DNA of 64,000 nt from Amborella trichopoda (GCF_000471905.2 NW_006499603.1:2711871-2775870); one strand, 5' to 3'. Numbered from the stretch's first letter, positions 32,831 to 44,172 are shown. The notes: generated from the letters alone by a model not told the origin. A program made the numbers and translations.

Positions 32831-33044
32831 ATTAGCCCTATTTGGTTTGGCTCTATTTTTTCGGTGAAGGTAATTTCCAACAAAGAAGCTTTCATGCATC
32901 TTTAGATCTTATATCGAAGAATCGACCACAAAGAAAATCAAGTTTCATATTCTCTCTCTAGAATTTTTGGACCTTAATTGTTCCATATACTATATATATT
33001 TTTATCTCTCTATTATCACAGTTTTGCTTTATTGATATTATCTT

Positions 33045-33360
33045 TTTTTACTATTATTAACATGTATACATAATAAAACCAGAGGTAACTTGCACCTCAA
33101 GTTAACTTGCATAACAAGATAAGTTACAATAACTAACTTTCTATATATGATATAATATAAAATAAATACAAGATCTTCAACTATTTCTACACTCTACCTC
33201 AAATTGAGGTTGGTTGAACAACATTAGTTTATCAATGAGATAATCATGACAAGCATGAGTCATTATCTCGATCCACCACCCAGTGGTCGAGCGTTGAGTA
33301 TCTAGGCATCCTGCCCAATCTGTATCAGCATAGGCTCGTAACTTGAGAGAAGTGTTATAG
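33045..33360 (-). repeat. Inverted fragment of the copia 3' end inside the leader
   Basis: On the minus strand this reads a piece of RNase H (LRAYADTDWAGCLDTQRSTT), then after a deletion the last codons (HDYLIDKLMLFNQPQFE), the polypurine region, and most of an LTR down to 33,045. It is closest to 37,630-37,870 of the same element. It is inverted relative to the host element and lies 230 bp from the 5' LTR. Confidence 0.85.
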
Positions 33361-33430
33361 GAGAAAAATAGGTCTCTCTCTTGCAAATCCATCTACGTTA
33401 CTGTTTTTTCTCTCTTCAATTGACCCTTAC

Positions 33431-33524
33431 AAAATCTCATGGCTCTCTTTCTTAGAAACCCTATTGCTCACCGTCACAAAATCTCATGGCTCTCTATCTT
33501 ACAAACCCCATTGCTCACCGTAAC
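33431..33524 (+). repeat. 47-bp tandem duplication in the copia leader
   Basis: Two copies (33,431-33,477 and 33,478-33,524) both read AAAATCTCATGGCTCTCT and end CATTGCTCACCGT-type, with a few differences. Confidence 0.8.
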
Positions 33525-33917
33525 GAACCAAGACAAAAAAAGGCTTGCAATGACCAAGCACAAACCAAGCTCTTGCAAACCCTATAGCTCAAATCCATCT
33601 ATTGTTCATCTCTCTTTTACAAATCCATCGTTTTGCAAATTGCTTTTCCTCTATTCTATTGCTTGGTCCTCAATTGAGTATTGGTTTTTTTATATATTGA
33701 GGGTTGTTTCGATACCCACGTCAATCCTATCCTTCTTAGTTAGGGAGAGAAATTAGAGAGAGACACTTTTGAATTAAGCTCATTAAGTCAATAAAAAAAC
33801 AAAGAAGGAATATCAGCTGGTACTTATCAAGTCTATGTTTTAATGTTAGATTGAGTCTTTTGATTGGAATTGTGGGAGCTCACACCATTTGCACATGGCT
33901 TTTGAAAAGGAGATATA

Positions 33918-34517
33918 GTGGCCATAAAACTTGATGGAAAAAACTATCCCAATTGGCGCTTCCATTTTAAATTTTTTGTTGAAGGAAAAGGCTTGTGGGG
34001 GTATGTTGATGGAACTGAACCAAAACCTGTTCCACCCAACACTAAAGATAACCAACAATGGAAGATCAACAATACAAAAATTGTCTCATGGATCCTCGGC
34101 TCTGTGGATGTAGACATTGGAAGGCCAATGAGAGGCTTTTGCACTTCAAAAAAAATGTGGGAATACTTGGAAAGGGTTTATCAGCAATCAAATCTTGCAA
34201 GACACTTCCAAATTGAATATGATGTGTTTACTTATATATAGGGGGAAGAAAAACATCCAAGAATGTTTACTGGTTTTATGAACTTGTGGACAAAATATGA
34301 AAATATAAACTTGAAGGCTATCACTAGTGCTTGTTGCATTAAAATCTTAAAGGAGATAAATGATGACAGGAAGGTGATGCAGTTTCTAATGAAGTTGTGC
34401 TCAAAATATGAAATCATTCGAGCCAATATTTTAAATCGTAAAACATTAACCAATATTGATGTCATTCTGGGTGAATTACTTATGAAGAGACGAGAATACG
34501 ACACATGCCACCATTGA
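33918..34517 (+). pseudogene. Copia gag (UBN2-type), broken
   Basis: Capsid of the copia element. Reads KLDGKNYPNWRFHFKFFVEG, then LWGYVDGT, WKINNTKIVSWILGSVD and MWEYLERVYQQSNLARHFQ, the usual L.G.NY..W.......L.....L.G...G and W..L...Y pattern. A stop at 34,239-34,241 splits it; it continues to 34,517 (TGFMNLWTKYENINL onward). The zinc-knuckle region near 34,580-34,640 is degraded by a T-run. Confidence 0.85.
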
Positions 34518-34904
34518 GGGAAAGAAAGATATAGAGTTTGTCATTGTAGCTCAATGGGCTAGACAAAAACCATCAGAAAAGGACCTTCACTGCACTTATG
34601 GTCAAATAGCTTCCCATTGCAATTTTTTTTTTTTTTGCAATTATTGCTATTGTCCTGGGTATATTATCAAAGAGTATCAAGATCTTTCTCTGTGAGGCAA
34701 CCAGGCAATAGATACACAGAAACCTTTTTACAAGACATACCAAGTTGCTAATGATGCATCCAAGAGACTAATGGTAGAGACCCCTCCATCAAGTATTATT
34801 CATGAACCAACTACGATAGTATCATAGACATCAGCTATGTCAACTGATATTCGACAGTTGGTGCAAACTCTACTTTTACGGCTATCTCTTCTGCTTTATC
34901 TGCT

Positions 34905-35792
34905 ATGATCTTTTCTGATATGCACTCTCACCTATCCCCTAGTGTGAATCCCCTTTGGCTTATTGACTCGGATGCCTCTAATCATATGATTGGAGAGCAC
35001 ACAAGTCCAACATCTACTAAATCATACCAAGATAATGGTCAGATTCTCACCGCTAATGGGGGGAAACTGAATACTACTAGTACTGATAATCTATCACTAT
35101 CTGTCTCCTCTGGTACACCTTTTCATTTACCTAATGTTCTCTTGGTTCCTAAATTAACTGCTACTCTAATCTCTATGGTCCAACTTGTTGATGATGGTTA
35201 CAATGTTCAATTTTCTCGTGATAATTGTGTAATACAGGACCTACGCACTGGGACAGTAAAAGGGAAGGGGCATAGAATTGGTTGTTTGTTTGCCTTCGAG
35301 CTTGAGAAACCAAACCATGATACTTGTTTCTTTTCTCCATTGGATTCTGATTTTTCTGTTTCTAATAAACAATGGCATATGTGGCATTGGAGACTTGGGC
35401 ATCCGAATGTAAATAAATTAGATACTTTGTTTCATCCTGGTTCATTGCCCAATAAAGAACTTGCTTTAAATTCTATCAATAAATATTGTATTAGTTGTTA
35501 TTTGAATAAAAGCACTAGTTTACATTTTTCTGCTCGAGTAGATAAAGCAACTGCACTTTTTTATCTTATTCATAGTGATGTATGGGGTTCTGCTTCAATT
35601 TTATCCAGAATGGGATATAAATATTTTGTTTTGTTCATTGATGATTGTACACAATATGTCTGGATATACTTTTGCACCATATATCTGAAGTGTTCTCCCA
35701 TTTTAAAATGTTTTATACATGATTGCAACCCAGTTTGGTACAAAAGTAAAAATCTTACGGTCATACTCCAGGAGAGAATACTTATCACATGA
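34905..35792 (+). pseudogene. Copia protease and N-terminal integrase, broken
   Basis: LIDSDASNHMIG corresponds to the protease D(S/T)GAS.HM motif with Gly changed to Asp, so the active site is altered. GAG-pre-integrase follows (WHWRLGHPNVNKL, then CISCYLNKS, the H..C..C zinc site). Integrase core motifs IHSDVWGSA (first Asp) and FIDDCTQYVWIYF follow. The frame is lost near 35,700-35,790, where it shifts to the frame starting at 35,719. Confidence 0.85.
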
Positions 35793-36054
35793 TTTTCAAG
35801 AATATTTGAAAACTCAGGATATTCAATCACAAAAAACTTGTCATTATACTCCACAACAGAATGACATAGTTGAAAGGAAAAACCGCCATATCCTAGAAGT
35901 TATTAGGCCCCTTATGCATGACTCTTGTATTGAAGCTGCATTAACAACTGTTTATGTCATAAATTGTCTGCCATCTTCGGTTTTGCATAAAAATTTCCTA
36001 TATTATTTATTATTTCATGTTCATCCTAATTATTCTCTCTTACATATGTTTTGA
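35719..36054 (+). pseudogene. Copia integrase, C-terminal half, frameshifted
   Basis: Reads YTPQQNDIVERKNRHILEV, the segment with the catalytic Glu of the DDE triad (normally PQQNG..ER.NR). The preceding LRSDNG segment, with the second Asp, reads LRSYSRREY, so that Asp is lost. TVYVINCLPSSVL fits the downstream A....N..P.. segment. It stops at 36,054. Confidence 0.85.
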
Positions 36055-37160
36055 TGTGTCTATTTTTGTTCATCTTTCGCATTATGAGAGAACAAAATTT
36101 TCTATTTGAACAATATAAAACACGGTACAAGATCCCAACTATGCTACCTACCATTAGATTCAATTGATATTCCTTCCACCTACTAACAAGCCATAATTAT
36201 GCCATCTAGGAAAGAGGCCATGGATACAGAAAATAAGTGCCTTGTTGGAAAATGACACTTGGGATCTTATATCGTGCTGTCCTCACACATATATTATTGT
36301 AAGTAAATAAGTATTTTCTGTGAAGCTTCAATCTGATGGAGGGATTGAGTGATATAAAACACGACTAGTTGCCCATGGTTTCAAATTAGAGTATGGCATA
36401 GACTATGATGAAACATTTGCTCATTGCTAAAATGACTACTGTTCGTACCGTAATTGCTTACTCAGCTATTTGACAATGGACTATATCTCAAATGAATGTG
36501 AAAAATACATTTCTTCATGGACATTTGGAAGAAACAGTATGTATGCGACCTCGTCTTGGGTATTATATGTCATTTGAAAAAATCTTTGTATGGTTTAAAA
36601 CAAGCTCAAAGAGCATGGTTTGAATGGTTTCGACAGGTCGCTGTAAATGCTGGGTTGAAACAAAGTGTTCATGACTATTCGTTATTTACCCACCATTGTT
36701 CTTTAGGGATAACAATCGTTCTCCTATATGTTGATGATATTCTCATCACAAGAGACAACCTTGATAATATAAAAAACTTGAAAAAGCTTCTCAGTCACTC
36801 ATTCAAATTGAAAGATTTGGGTCTGTTAACTTACTTTCTTTGCCTAGAGATTCATTATTCCCCTAATGGATAGATAGATAACCAAAAGAAGTACACCAAA
36901 TATTTTATCAAATTGGCCAACTTACCTAAAGATAAACGGGTGGATACATCAATAGACGTAAATGTAAAATATAGAAAGGATGATGAGGACAAACTTCCAG
37001 ATCCAACTCTTTATAGACAACTGGTTGGCAGTCTACTTTATCTCATAATGACTTGTCGTGATATATCTCATGCAGTATAGGTCCCCATCCAAATTGTTGT
37101 AGATCCCCATCGCATCCACCTCTCAATTGTCCATCATATCATTCGTTATCTATGGGGTAC
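36055..37160 (+). pseudogene. Copia reverse transcriptase, broken
   Basis: Reverse transcribes element RNA. Early motifs are out of frame or stop-broken (YKTRLVAHGFKLEYGIDYDE near 36,355-36,410). The open piece 36,517-36,873 carries KKSLYGLKQAQRAWFEWF and LLYVDDILITRDN, the YVDD catalytic centre intact, then KDLGLLTYFLCLEI. After a stop at 36,871 the thumb region continues (YRQLVGSLLYLIMTCRDISH). Confidence 0.9.
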
Positions 37161-37723
37161 ATACCATAGATGCCTACTCTTCTCCTCTTAACTCTTCTCT
37201 CAAGTTACGAGCCTTTGTTGATGCGGATTGGACAAGCTACCCAGATACTTGATGTTTTGGGTGGTGTATATTTCTTGGAGATTCTCTTATATCATGAAAA
37301 TTTAAGAAACAACAACTGTGTCAAAATCTTCTGCAGAAGCCGAATACAGTTGTGTCGAAATCTTCTGCAGAAGCCGAATACCGAGCAATATTCTCTACTT
37401 GCAGTGAAATTATTTGGCTAAGAGGTCTTTTATATGATCTCATTATTTTTCATCGAACTCATGCACCATTGTATGCTGATACTATGAGGACCATACACAT
37501 TGCATCAAATTCGGTGTTCCATAATTACACAAAGCATATAAAAGTTAATTATCATTTCATTCGTGAAAAATTCATGGCCGAAGAAGTTACACTCCCACAT
37601 ATTACCTCACAACAACAACTTGCAGATATTTTTACTCAGGCAATGACTCGTGCTCGTCATGACTATCTCATTGACAAACTTATGCTGTTAAACCAACCTC
37701 AGTTTGAGGGGAAGTATAGATAA
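37161..37723 (+). pseudogene. Copia RNase H, broken
   Basis: Degrades the RNA strand of the hybrid. KSSAEAEYRAIF (37,355-37,390), EIIWLRGLLYDL, YADTMRTIHIASNSVF and TKHIKVNYHFIREKF match copia RNase H. The open frame ends on QPQFEGKYR at 37,723, just inside the 3' LTR. A 34-bp tandem duplication (37,317-37,384) doubles the SSAEAEY segment and shifts the frame. Confidence 0.9.
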
Positions 37724-37897
37724 TTGAAGACCTTGTATTTATTTTATAATTATATCATGTATAGAAAGTTACTTATTATAACTAATCTTGTTGTGCAAGT
37801 TAACTTGCGGTGCAAATTACCTCTTGTTGTATTATATATACATGTTGATAATAGTAAGAGAGTGATTTTTTTTTTTTGCCTTTTTGTGTGTTTGACA
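37715..37897 (+). repeat. Copia 3' LTR (183 bp)
   Basis: Preceded by the purine tract GAGGGGAAG. It begins TATAGATAATTG (start TG changed to TA) and ends GTTTGACA. A T-run at 37,867-37,878 is longer than in the 5' LTR. Confidence 0.9.
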
Positions 37898-39150
37898 TGC
37901 CAGACCGGACTCAACTGTAAGTCATTTGAAGTCAGACCTAACCCGCCAGATCCAATATGGACCCAATGCGGTCCGGGTCAATCCACAGTGATTGCCACCC
38001 CTAGAGCGTTATAGTGTGGGACAAATGGAGGTGATTGTGGTTCTCTCTCTCTCTACGGTCGTGCACTCATGTGTGCCACAAAGACTATACACTAACCTCT
38101 GTATAGAATAATTATTTCATAACCAAAGCCTAATTTGGGTGGACCACTAAAAATGAGTAAGTTTCTTTCAATATAAGGATTTTTATTTGGATAGCGTTTC
38201 TACAAGAACCCCTGTGGTAATGAATATCAGTTTACTCTACTCCTGCAATACAATCCCCACAATGCCACCAAAACCGCTAAGAAAAACCAGCTTTTTCCTT
38301 ATTTCTTGGTTTAAAATAAACGAGAAGTGACCATCCAAACGCCTCTTCTGAGAAGCAAATAGTTACATTGAAAAGACAACAAAAAAAAGAAGGTCCAAAC
38401 TGCACCAAAAGGATTTTCCTGAAGAAGATGGAATCTCTCCAAGTCAGTCACAATGAGGTCTTATTTCATTCATTTTAGAGCTCCAAATTAAGCCGCTTTT
38501 TATTTGGGATGCATTGCTAATCGATGTTTCCGTTCCATCTCCGAGAAACATATATTAAACTAAATGAGGCTTAAAAGGGGATGAACTCGAATATGCAGGA
38601 CCCATGACCTGAAAACAAAGCTCACTTTGTTAGCATAAGTAAGTATTGTTACTTTGAGATACATCACAACTTACTCTAATAAGAAGAGTGGAGATTTGCT
38701 GGAATGAGTTTTGTTCTTATGTTTATGAGGTGTTGTAAGTAGAGGCTGCCATTCTGCCCTGCCTGAAGCCAGGTAAGAACCAGAAATGAACAAGCCCGGT
38801 CCGAAATTTTATCAGGAAAGCCCATCCTGGGCTAGCCCGGAAATTTATTGTTCGGGCCCGGCCAGACCAAGTTTTTCTGGTTTGTAATAAAGCCCACAAA
38901 AAACAATATGCTAAAATATTTTTTGACAAATATATACTAAAATATTTTTAGAAACTTTTTTTGGGTTTTTAGAAAGAACATTTTTTAAAAACGTTTTTTG
39001 GATTTTTAGAAAGCCAATTTTAAGTTTTCTAGTTTGTGTAGTAGGCCCAATTTTAAGACTTCTAGTTTGTGTAGTAGGCCCACAAAAAAAGCATATGATA
39101 AAATATTTTTTGACTCCTTTTGGGGTTTTACCATTGGAACAGGCCCGTTG
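37898..39150. other. Intergenic sequence with GCCC-rich repeats
   Basis: 37,898-38,010 continues the GACC-type repeat split by the copia element. 38,730-38,900 holds a GCCCGG/CCGGGC-rich patch (CTGGGCTAGCCCGG, dyad) like that at 42,070-42,310. A 53-bp phrase, TTTTAAGWYTTCTAGTTTGTGTAGTAGGCCC, is doubled at 39,018-39,080. I see no gene and could not find the last exon of the X8 gene that points into this region. Confidence 0.4.
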
Positions 39151-39485
39151 GAGTGGTTTGTAAATAAGTTGTAATAATAAAATGTAGAATTATACATGCA
39201 CCCAAAAAATTCATTGGAGAATGTTGTTTTAATGATTTTGAGTCTCAGAAATAATGCATCTTGCAACACATTATATAAACCGTCCATTTTTAAGATTTTC
39301 ATATATTTATAGATCTTCTTAATTTTGACTATTTTTGAAGTTTAAAATTTTATAATTATATATAAAAAGGGATTTTGAGATAATCCTAAGATTGTTTTAC
39401 ACCAAAATTAGATGTTACAATAAAATTTGGAGGTGCGCCTTATTTCGATTGTTTAAGGTTACAACCTTATAGAAATCACACCAAA
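39151..39485. mobile_element. MITE family A/B, copy B1
   Basis: Right end GATTGTTTAAGGTTACAACCTTATAG; left end degraded (AAGTTGTAATAATAAAA). The centre shares CATTGGAGAATGTTGTTTTAATG and TTTAAGATTTTCATATATTT with B2 and B3. Confidence 0.8.
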
Positions 39486-39723
39486 AACAGATTGCAAAAT
39501 AACATTCATTTATGGTGAGTTCGATCCTAGTCATGACACAACTCAATTCTTCGAGTTTTCAAACAAAAAAGAGAGAGGGTTCTCACACATGCACACATAC
39601 CTAAGATCACTAGAAAAAATTTGAAAGTAGGGTTTTTTTGCTACGTTGCACCATCTAAAAAATCGGAGATACTATTTTTTTCAAGCGCATAAATATACTA
39701 TATATTGGGACAAAGATTTTTAC

Positions 39724-41693
39724 TTGGGTCGTTAATTGTTTGGATGGCAGCTGCGTTCATGTAACATCCGGTATTGTGCTTGTTGTTTTGCCAGTAGGTG
39801 TTGTATGCGTAGGAGGCATGACCCAGGAGTGTATTGGGATCATAGCACGCCCCACCTGGTGAGATTGCACTGCAATCGGTTCCCCCCCCATTACAAATCA
39901 AATCCATCTCCCTTTGTAACACTTCAGCTGGTATTTGAAAATCAGCAATGCACCATAACTTTTCCTCAGCCCCATTCACCACTTCACATTCAAACAACCA
40001 TTTCAAAATATTATTGATTAAAAGAGGAGAAAGAGAGATAATAATGATTTTCAATTAAGCATTAATAAGAAGTTGTTTCACTCCATTTATACAATGAAAA
40101 ATTCAATTGTAGATAGCAGTGTGCTGAGACTCGAATTGGCCAAGGGCCAAGGTGAGTTACTACTCGGCCAAGTTTGCATGACTTTGCTGAGTCATGTACG
40201 GGCGCAAAGAAAATCCCTAAAAGATTTAGGAAAAAATAAAATTAAATAGGTGGAGGAAAATGGGTTAAAAAAAACATATTTACAGTTTGGGACATTTTAA
40301 AAAATTAAAAAAAATAAATGAAAACAGAGATTATGGAAAAAGAAGTCACCACCGATCTTTGCCAACGACACTTCAATTACATATAATAAAAATTATAAAG
40401 CCATCTCACTTTTTTTTATAATTTTATTAGAATTTATTTTATGTCCATGAGTTGTGTGGGAAGCTCGGGCTTGCCTTGAGTTACTCACTTGAGTCCGAGG
40501 GGACTCGGGTGAGACATTGCACTCCGATTTATAGAAACAAATATAATATAGGATTTTTACTTTTTAAAAGAACTAATCCATGATCCCTTACCTATGAACA
40601 TTATTGTTTTTATAGAGGTAAAGAAGATGTAATTTAAAAAGGAAAAAGTTTATATAAGGTTGCAACCTTAAAATATAGAATTAAAGATGCACCTCAAAAA
40701 TCCATTCAAAAATGTTATTTTAATGTTGAAAAACCTTGTAATTGATCATCTCGACATCGAAATGTATGAATATAAATTTTAAAAAAAAATTTGAGTCCCA
40801 AAAATAGTGCATCTTGCAACACATTATCTTGACCATCCTTTTTCAAGATTTTCATATATTTATAGATCTACTTGATTTTAAGTATTTTTGAAGTTTAAAA
40901 TTTTATAATTAAATATAGAAATAGATTTTAAGATAGTCCTATGAATATTTTTACTCTAAAATTACATGTTACTATAAACTTTGAAGGTGCACCTTAATTG
41001 GATTGTTTAAGGTTGCAACCTTATAGAAACCACCCCCATTTAAAAACACCATTATTGTTATTATAGAGATAAAGAAGATGAAATTTAAAAAAAGGAAAAA
41101 GTTTATATAAGGTAGCAAACTTAAAATGTAGAATTACAGATGCACCTCAAAAATCCATTGGAAAATGTTGTGTTAATGTTGAAAACCCTCTAATTGATCA
41201 TCTGGGCATTGAGATGTATGGATATGAAAAAAGAAATAGGTTTTGAGTCTCAGAAATAGTGCATCTTACAACACATTATCTAGACCTTTCATTTTCAAGA
41301 CTTTCATATGTTTATTGATCTATTTGATTTTAACTATTTTTGGAGTTTAAGATTTCATAATTAAATATAAAAATAGATTTTCAGGTAATCTTAAGAATTT
41401 TTAAACCAAAATTACGTGTTATGATAAAATTTGGAGGTCTGCCTTAAGTGGATTGTTTAAGATTGCAACCGTATAGAAACCACACCCTTTAAAAAAACCG
41501 ATTTAATCAAATAAAAAGATAATAAATAAATAATGACAGAGTAATATTCTTAATAAAGATTGTTTATAGCCTCAAAAATGGAACAACATAAAAGACGGGA
41601 TATGATTTTACCTGATGAGGGTTTTAGTGAGAAAAGAAGCACTGTGAAAAGAAACCCAAGAGCGAGAGAGTTAGCTGCTGAAAGGGAAGCCAT
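39724..41693 (-). CDS. X8-domain (CBM43) secreted protein, exons 1-2 (leftward gene)
   Basis: X8 proteins bind beta-1,3-glucan (callose) in the cell wall; many small ones are GPI-anchored at plasmodesmata. Exon 1 (41,693-41,612, 82 bp) starts MASLSAANSLALG and continues with a hydrophobic stretch to about residue 25, a signal peptide. The donor is CAG/GTAAAA. Exon 2 (39,981-39,724, 258 bp) joins in phase 1 after an AAG acceptor and reads VVNGAEEKLWCIADF, then NGGGTDCSAI, GGACYDPNTLL, ASYAYNTYWQ and NTGCYMN, to a CCAA/GTAAAA donor. Five of the six X8 cysteines are seen; the sixth (YGSC) is normally in the next exon, which I did not find. Reading through would stop at 39,698. Intron 1 (1,630 bp) holds three MITEs. 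A TATA-like TTATAAG lies at 41,791-41,798 (minus). No stop or frameshift is seen. Confidence 0.8.
40115..40520. mobile_element. CTCGG-end MITE in X8 intron 1
   Basis: Its ends are rich in ACTCGG and GAGTCC phrases (TGAGTTACTACTCGGCC left; TTACTCACTTGAGTCCGAGG right) around an AT-rich centre. Similar ends bound 54,275-54,775, and a fragment lies at 44,985-45,060 (GACTCGGCCAAGGTACC). Confidence 0.6.
40636..41046. mobile_element. MITE family A/B, copy B2
   Basis: Ends AAAAAGTTTATATAAGG and, reversed, GGTGGTTTCTATAAGG, each followed by the perfect palindrome TAAGGTTGCAACCTTA. Together with 30-40 bp of flank it is tandemly duplicated to give B3 (spacing about 447 bp). Confidence 0.85.
41083..41496. 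mobile_element. MITE family A/B, copy B3
   Basis: Duplicate of B2: the flank CATTATTGTTATTATAGAG at 41,050 repeats CATTATTGTTTTTATAGAG at 40,602. The palindromes here are imperfect (TAAGGTAGCAAACTTA left; AAGATTGCAACCGT right). Confidence 0.85.
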
Positions 41694-41699
41694 GAGAGG

Positions 41700-42069
41700 G
41701 ACCTTTCCTTTTTAAATTTAAAACAGACACCACAAACAAACAGACACTCTCTCTCTGGTTGAGCTTGCACCCAAGCTCGAGTGGGGACTGCTTATAATGA
41801 TACAAAGATAACTGGCAATTTTGGTGACAGCATGGAGGATGATACATAAATAGAACGTTTTAGAAACTGCAGTGTACATGATTCACTTGCTCTATTTGCC
41901 ATGGAGGAATCTCAGTGATGAGATATGAAAATTAAAACATATTATTATCTTCTGTTATTGAGAACTGTCCAAGAAAGAAGAAAACACGACAGATAGATAA
42001 CTGGGAAGGAGGTTTCTTAAAGGATATTATATATATCAATATAATAAAATAAACATTAACCAGAAATAG
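41700..42069. other. Upstream region of the leftward X8 gene
   Basis: A CT/AG-rich stretch (41,735-41,760) just upstream of the start fits a plant 5' UTR, and a TATA-like TTATAAG lies at 41,791-41,798 on the minus strand. Nothing else recognised. Confidence 0.4.
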
Positions 42070-42310
42070 GGCTGACAATGGGTAGGATGGCCCAGCACAA
42101 ATTATGGCCGGGTAATGGTCCGGCCCTCTTTTTTTCTTGTTTTTCTAAATTTACTCATTTATGTTTTGGCCCAGACTGGCCTGGCCTGGCCTTAGCCATA
42201 ACATTGCCCGGCCATAGCCCAAACAGTGCAAAGGCTGGGCTTGGGACAGCCCTATAGGTATAAGGGCCGGGCTAGTGTCATGGCCCAAGCTAGCCCGTTA
42301 CCATCCTTAA
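42070..42310. repeat. GGCCC-rich repeat element
   Basis: Dense GGCCC/GGGCC words (GATGGCCCAGCAC, TGGCCTGGCCTGGCC, AAGGGCCGGGCTAG) in otherwise AT-rich DNA, with loosely inverted ends (GGGCTGACAATGGG and CCCGTTACCATCC). It resembles the patch at 38,730-38,900. Class unknown. Confidence 0.5.
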
Positions 42311-42473
42311 CAAAAAATGTAACGGTATATGCAAATTACAGGGGGTAAAATACCATGGTGTCTAGTAATATGATATACGTTCTTACTTGTTTTGATTCAA
42401 GATTTTGAGGAAAGTAAATCCATATTTATGAAACGTATATATTCTTTTTTTTAGTTCATCTGTGGTTAATTAG

Positions 42474-43031
42474 TAATGCAAATAATATTAGGGTTATTTT
42501 AATTTTTAATTATTCTTTTATTTATCTCTTCAGGAATAGGGTGCACAGGGATAATTAGGTAGGCATGAATTTGTCGAATTTGTCTTGTGCATATTGATCA
42601 ATTGGATTGGGTTCGTTTAGGAGTATAAATAGATAAGGTTAAATTAGGGGAGCTAGTTTAGGAATATAAAAGCATAAGGTTAAATAAAAAGTAGTTTTTA
42701 GGCTTTGGATAAAGGGGAAGGTGCGTGAGGTTAAGGGAAAATTGAGAAAATAGGGAATAAGAGATAAAATAGGAAAAGTGTAGAGAGAGTTTTTCTTGTT
42801 AATGCTTATCTTATTTTTTAGTCTATTTAAAGGGAGGTTCCCTTCATTGTAAAAAAAGTTAATGAGTTGAATAAAATTTGGTCTCGTGAAGAGATTTTTG
42901 AGGTGGATTCCCTTGCTTGAGAGATGGTATATTCTCTCAACCTTGGGGTCAATTCTGTTGCAGACCTTGAGAGAGGGTATATTCTCTCAACTTTTTATTT
43001 TTATTTTTTCTGGTTTTATTTTTTTACATCA
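42474..43031 (+). repeat. TRIM-type 5' LTR
   Basis: Begins TAATGCAAATAATATTAGGG (TG start changed to TA) and ends near TTTACATCA. It has a TATA-like TATAAATAGATAAGG near 42,625 and ATAAAATTTGG near 42,871. Confidence 0.85.
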
Positions 43032-43603
43032 ATTAGTATCAGAGCTAATCAGATCCAGTGATCAAGTTAGATCTAGAGAAATTTGATATATAAAGACCAA
43101 GCTAAATCAAAGCAAGTTAGATCTGCTATGGATGATCGTTGGGAACAAGCTTGGGATTGTTGGGAGAGAGCTATAGAAAAGTTTTCTAGCATCTTAGAGG
43201 ATGTTTGAACTAAAATACGTGAGAAGAAACAAGAGATGCAGCGGTTGGAGAACAATTTTCCTCGTGAAGAAGAAATGCAGCGGTTGGAGAACAATCTTCT
43301 TTGTGAAGAAGCTAGATCCGTCGTGTTCTATAGAGAAGCTAGATCCACCACGTCCTATAGAACGACCATAAGATTTTGACATTAAAATCTATCTCCCAAA
43401 ATTTCATGGTCAAGCGTGTTCATCTGTTGAACTTAGTGTTTTTTGGAGCTAGACCCATTCCGGGTAAGGAATAATCAGCCCAAGCTCGTATTCAACAATT
43501 ACTTTTGGAATACAGTTGCAAGCATCAGTCTTTTTGAGCTCATGGTGGGACTTCATCATCAACTTTTGAGCTCAAGGTCGAGCTTCTCCCAATCGGGGGA
43601 GCA

Positions 43604-44172
43604 TGATGCAAATAATATTAGGGTTTTTTTTATTTTTAATTATTCTTTTGTTTATCTCTTTAGAAATAGGGTGCACAAGTATAATTAGGTGGGCATAAAT
43701 TTATCGAATTTATCTTGTGTATATTGATCAATTGGATTGGGTTAGTTTAGGAGTATAAATAGATAAGATTAAATTAGGGGAGCTAGTTTAGGAATATAAA
43801 AGGATAAGGTTAAACAAAAAGTTGTTTTTAGATTTTGGATAAAAGGGGATGGTACTTGAGGTTCAGGGAAAAGAGATAAAATAGGGAAGAAGAGATAAAA
43901 TAGAAAAACTGTAGAGAGAGTTTTTCTTGTTAATGTTTATCTTATTTTTTAGGCTATTCAAAGGGAGATTTCCTTCATTGTAAAAAATGTGGATGAGTTA
44001 ATAAAATTTGGTTTCGTGAGATATTTTTTGGATGGATCCCCTTGCTGACCTTGAGAGAGGGTATATTCTCTCAATCTTGAGATGAATTCACTTGCAGATC
44101 TTAAGAGGGGTATATTCTCTCAACCTTTTCATTTCATTTTATTTTCTTGTTTTATTTTCTCAATTTGCATTA
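43604..44172 (+). repeat. TRIM-type 3' LTR
   Basis: Begins TGATGCAAATAATATTAGGG after the purine tract and ends TTTGCATTA. It differs from the 5' LTR by scattered substitutions and several short indels. Confidence 0.85.

Larger units (their letters stand above)
32641..37897 (+). mobile_element. Complete but dead Ty1/copia retrotransposon (5,257 bp)
   Basis: Two direct LTRs (32,641-32,815 and 37,715-37,897) bound a primer-binding site, gag, protease, integrase, reverse transcriptase and RNase H in copia order, integrase before RT. The flanks TGCCG (32,636-32,640) and TGCCA (37,898-37,902) fit a 5-bp target-site duplication with one change. Coding is broken by stops and frameshifts in every domain. 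The LTRs differ by substitutions and an indel, so the insertion is not recent. A foreign-oriented piece of the same family lies in its leader (33,045-33,360). Confidence 0.9.
42474..44172 (+). mobile_element. Short two-LTR retrotransposon of TRIM type (1.7 kb)
   Basis: Direct LTRs 42,474-43,031 (558 bp) and 43,604-44,172 (569 bp) share most of their sequence (GATCAATTGGATTGGGTT, GGAGCTAGTTTAGGAATATA, GAGGGTATATTCTCTCAA). The 572-bp interior starts with AGTATCAGAGCTAATC, an initiator-Met tRNA primer-binding site, and ends with the purine tract GGGGGAGCA. Both sides are flanked by TAATTAG (42,467-42,473 and 44,174-44,180). The interior begins with a possible gag start (ATGGATGATCGTTGGGAACA, 43,129) with Glu-rich codons but is too short for enzymes, so it depends on another element. 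Family parent unknown. Confidence 0.9.
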
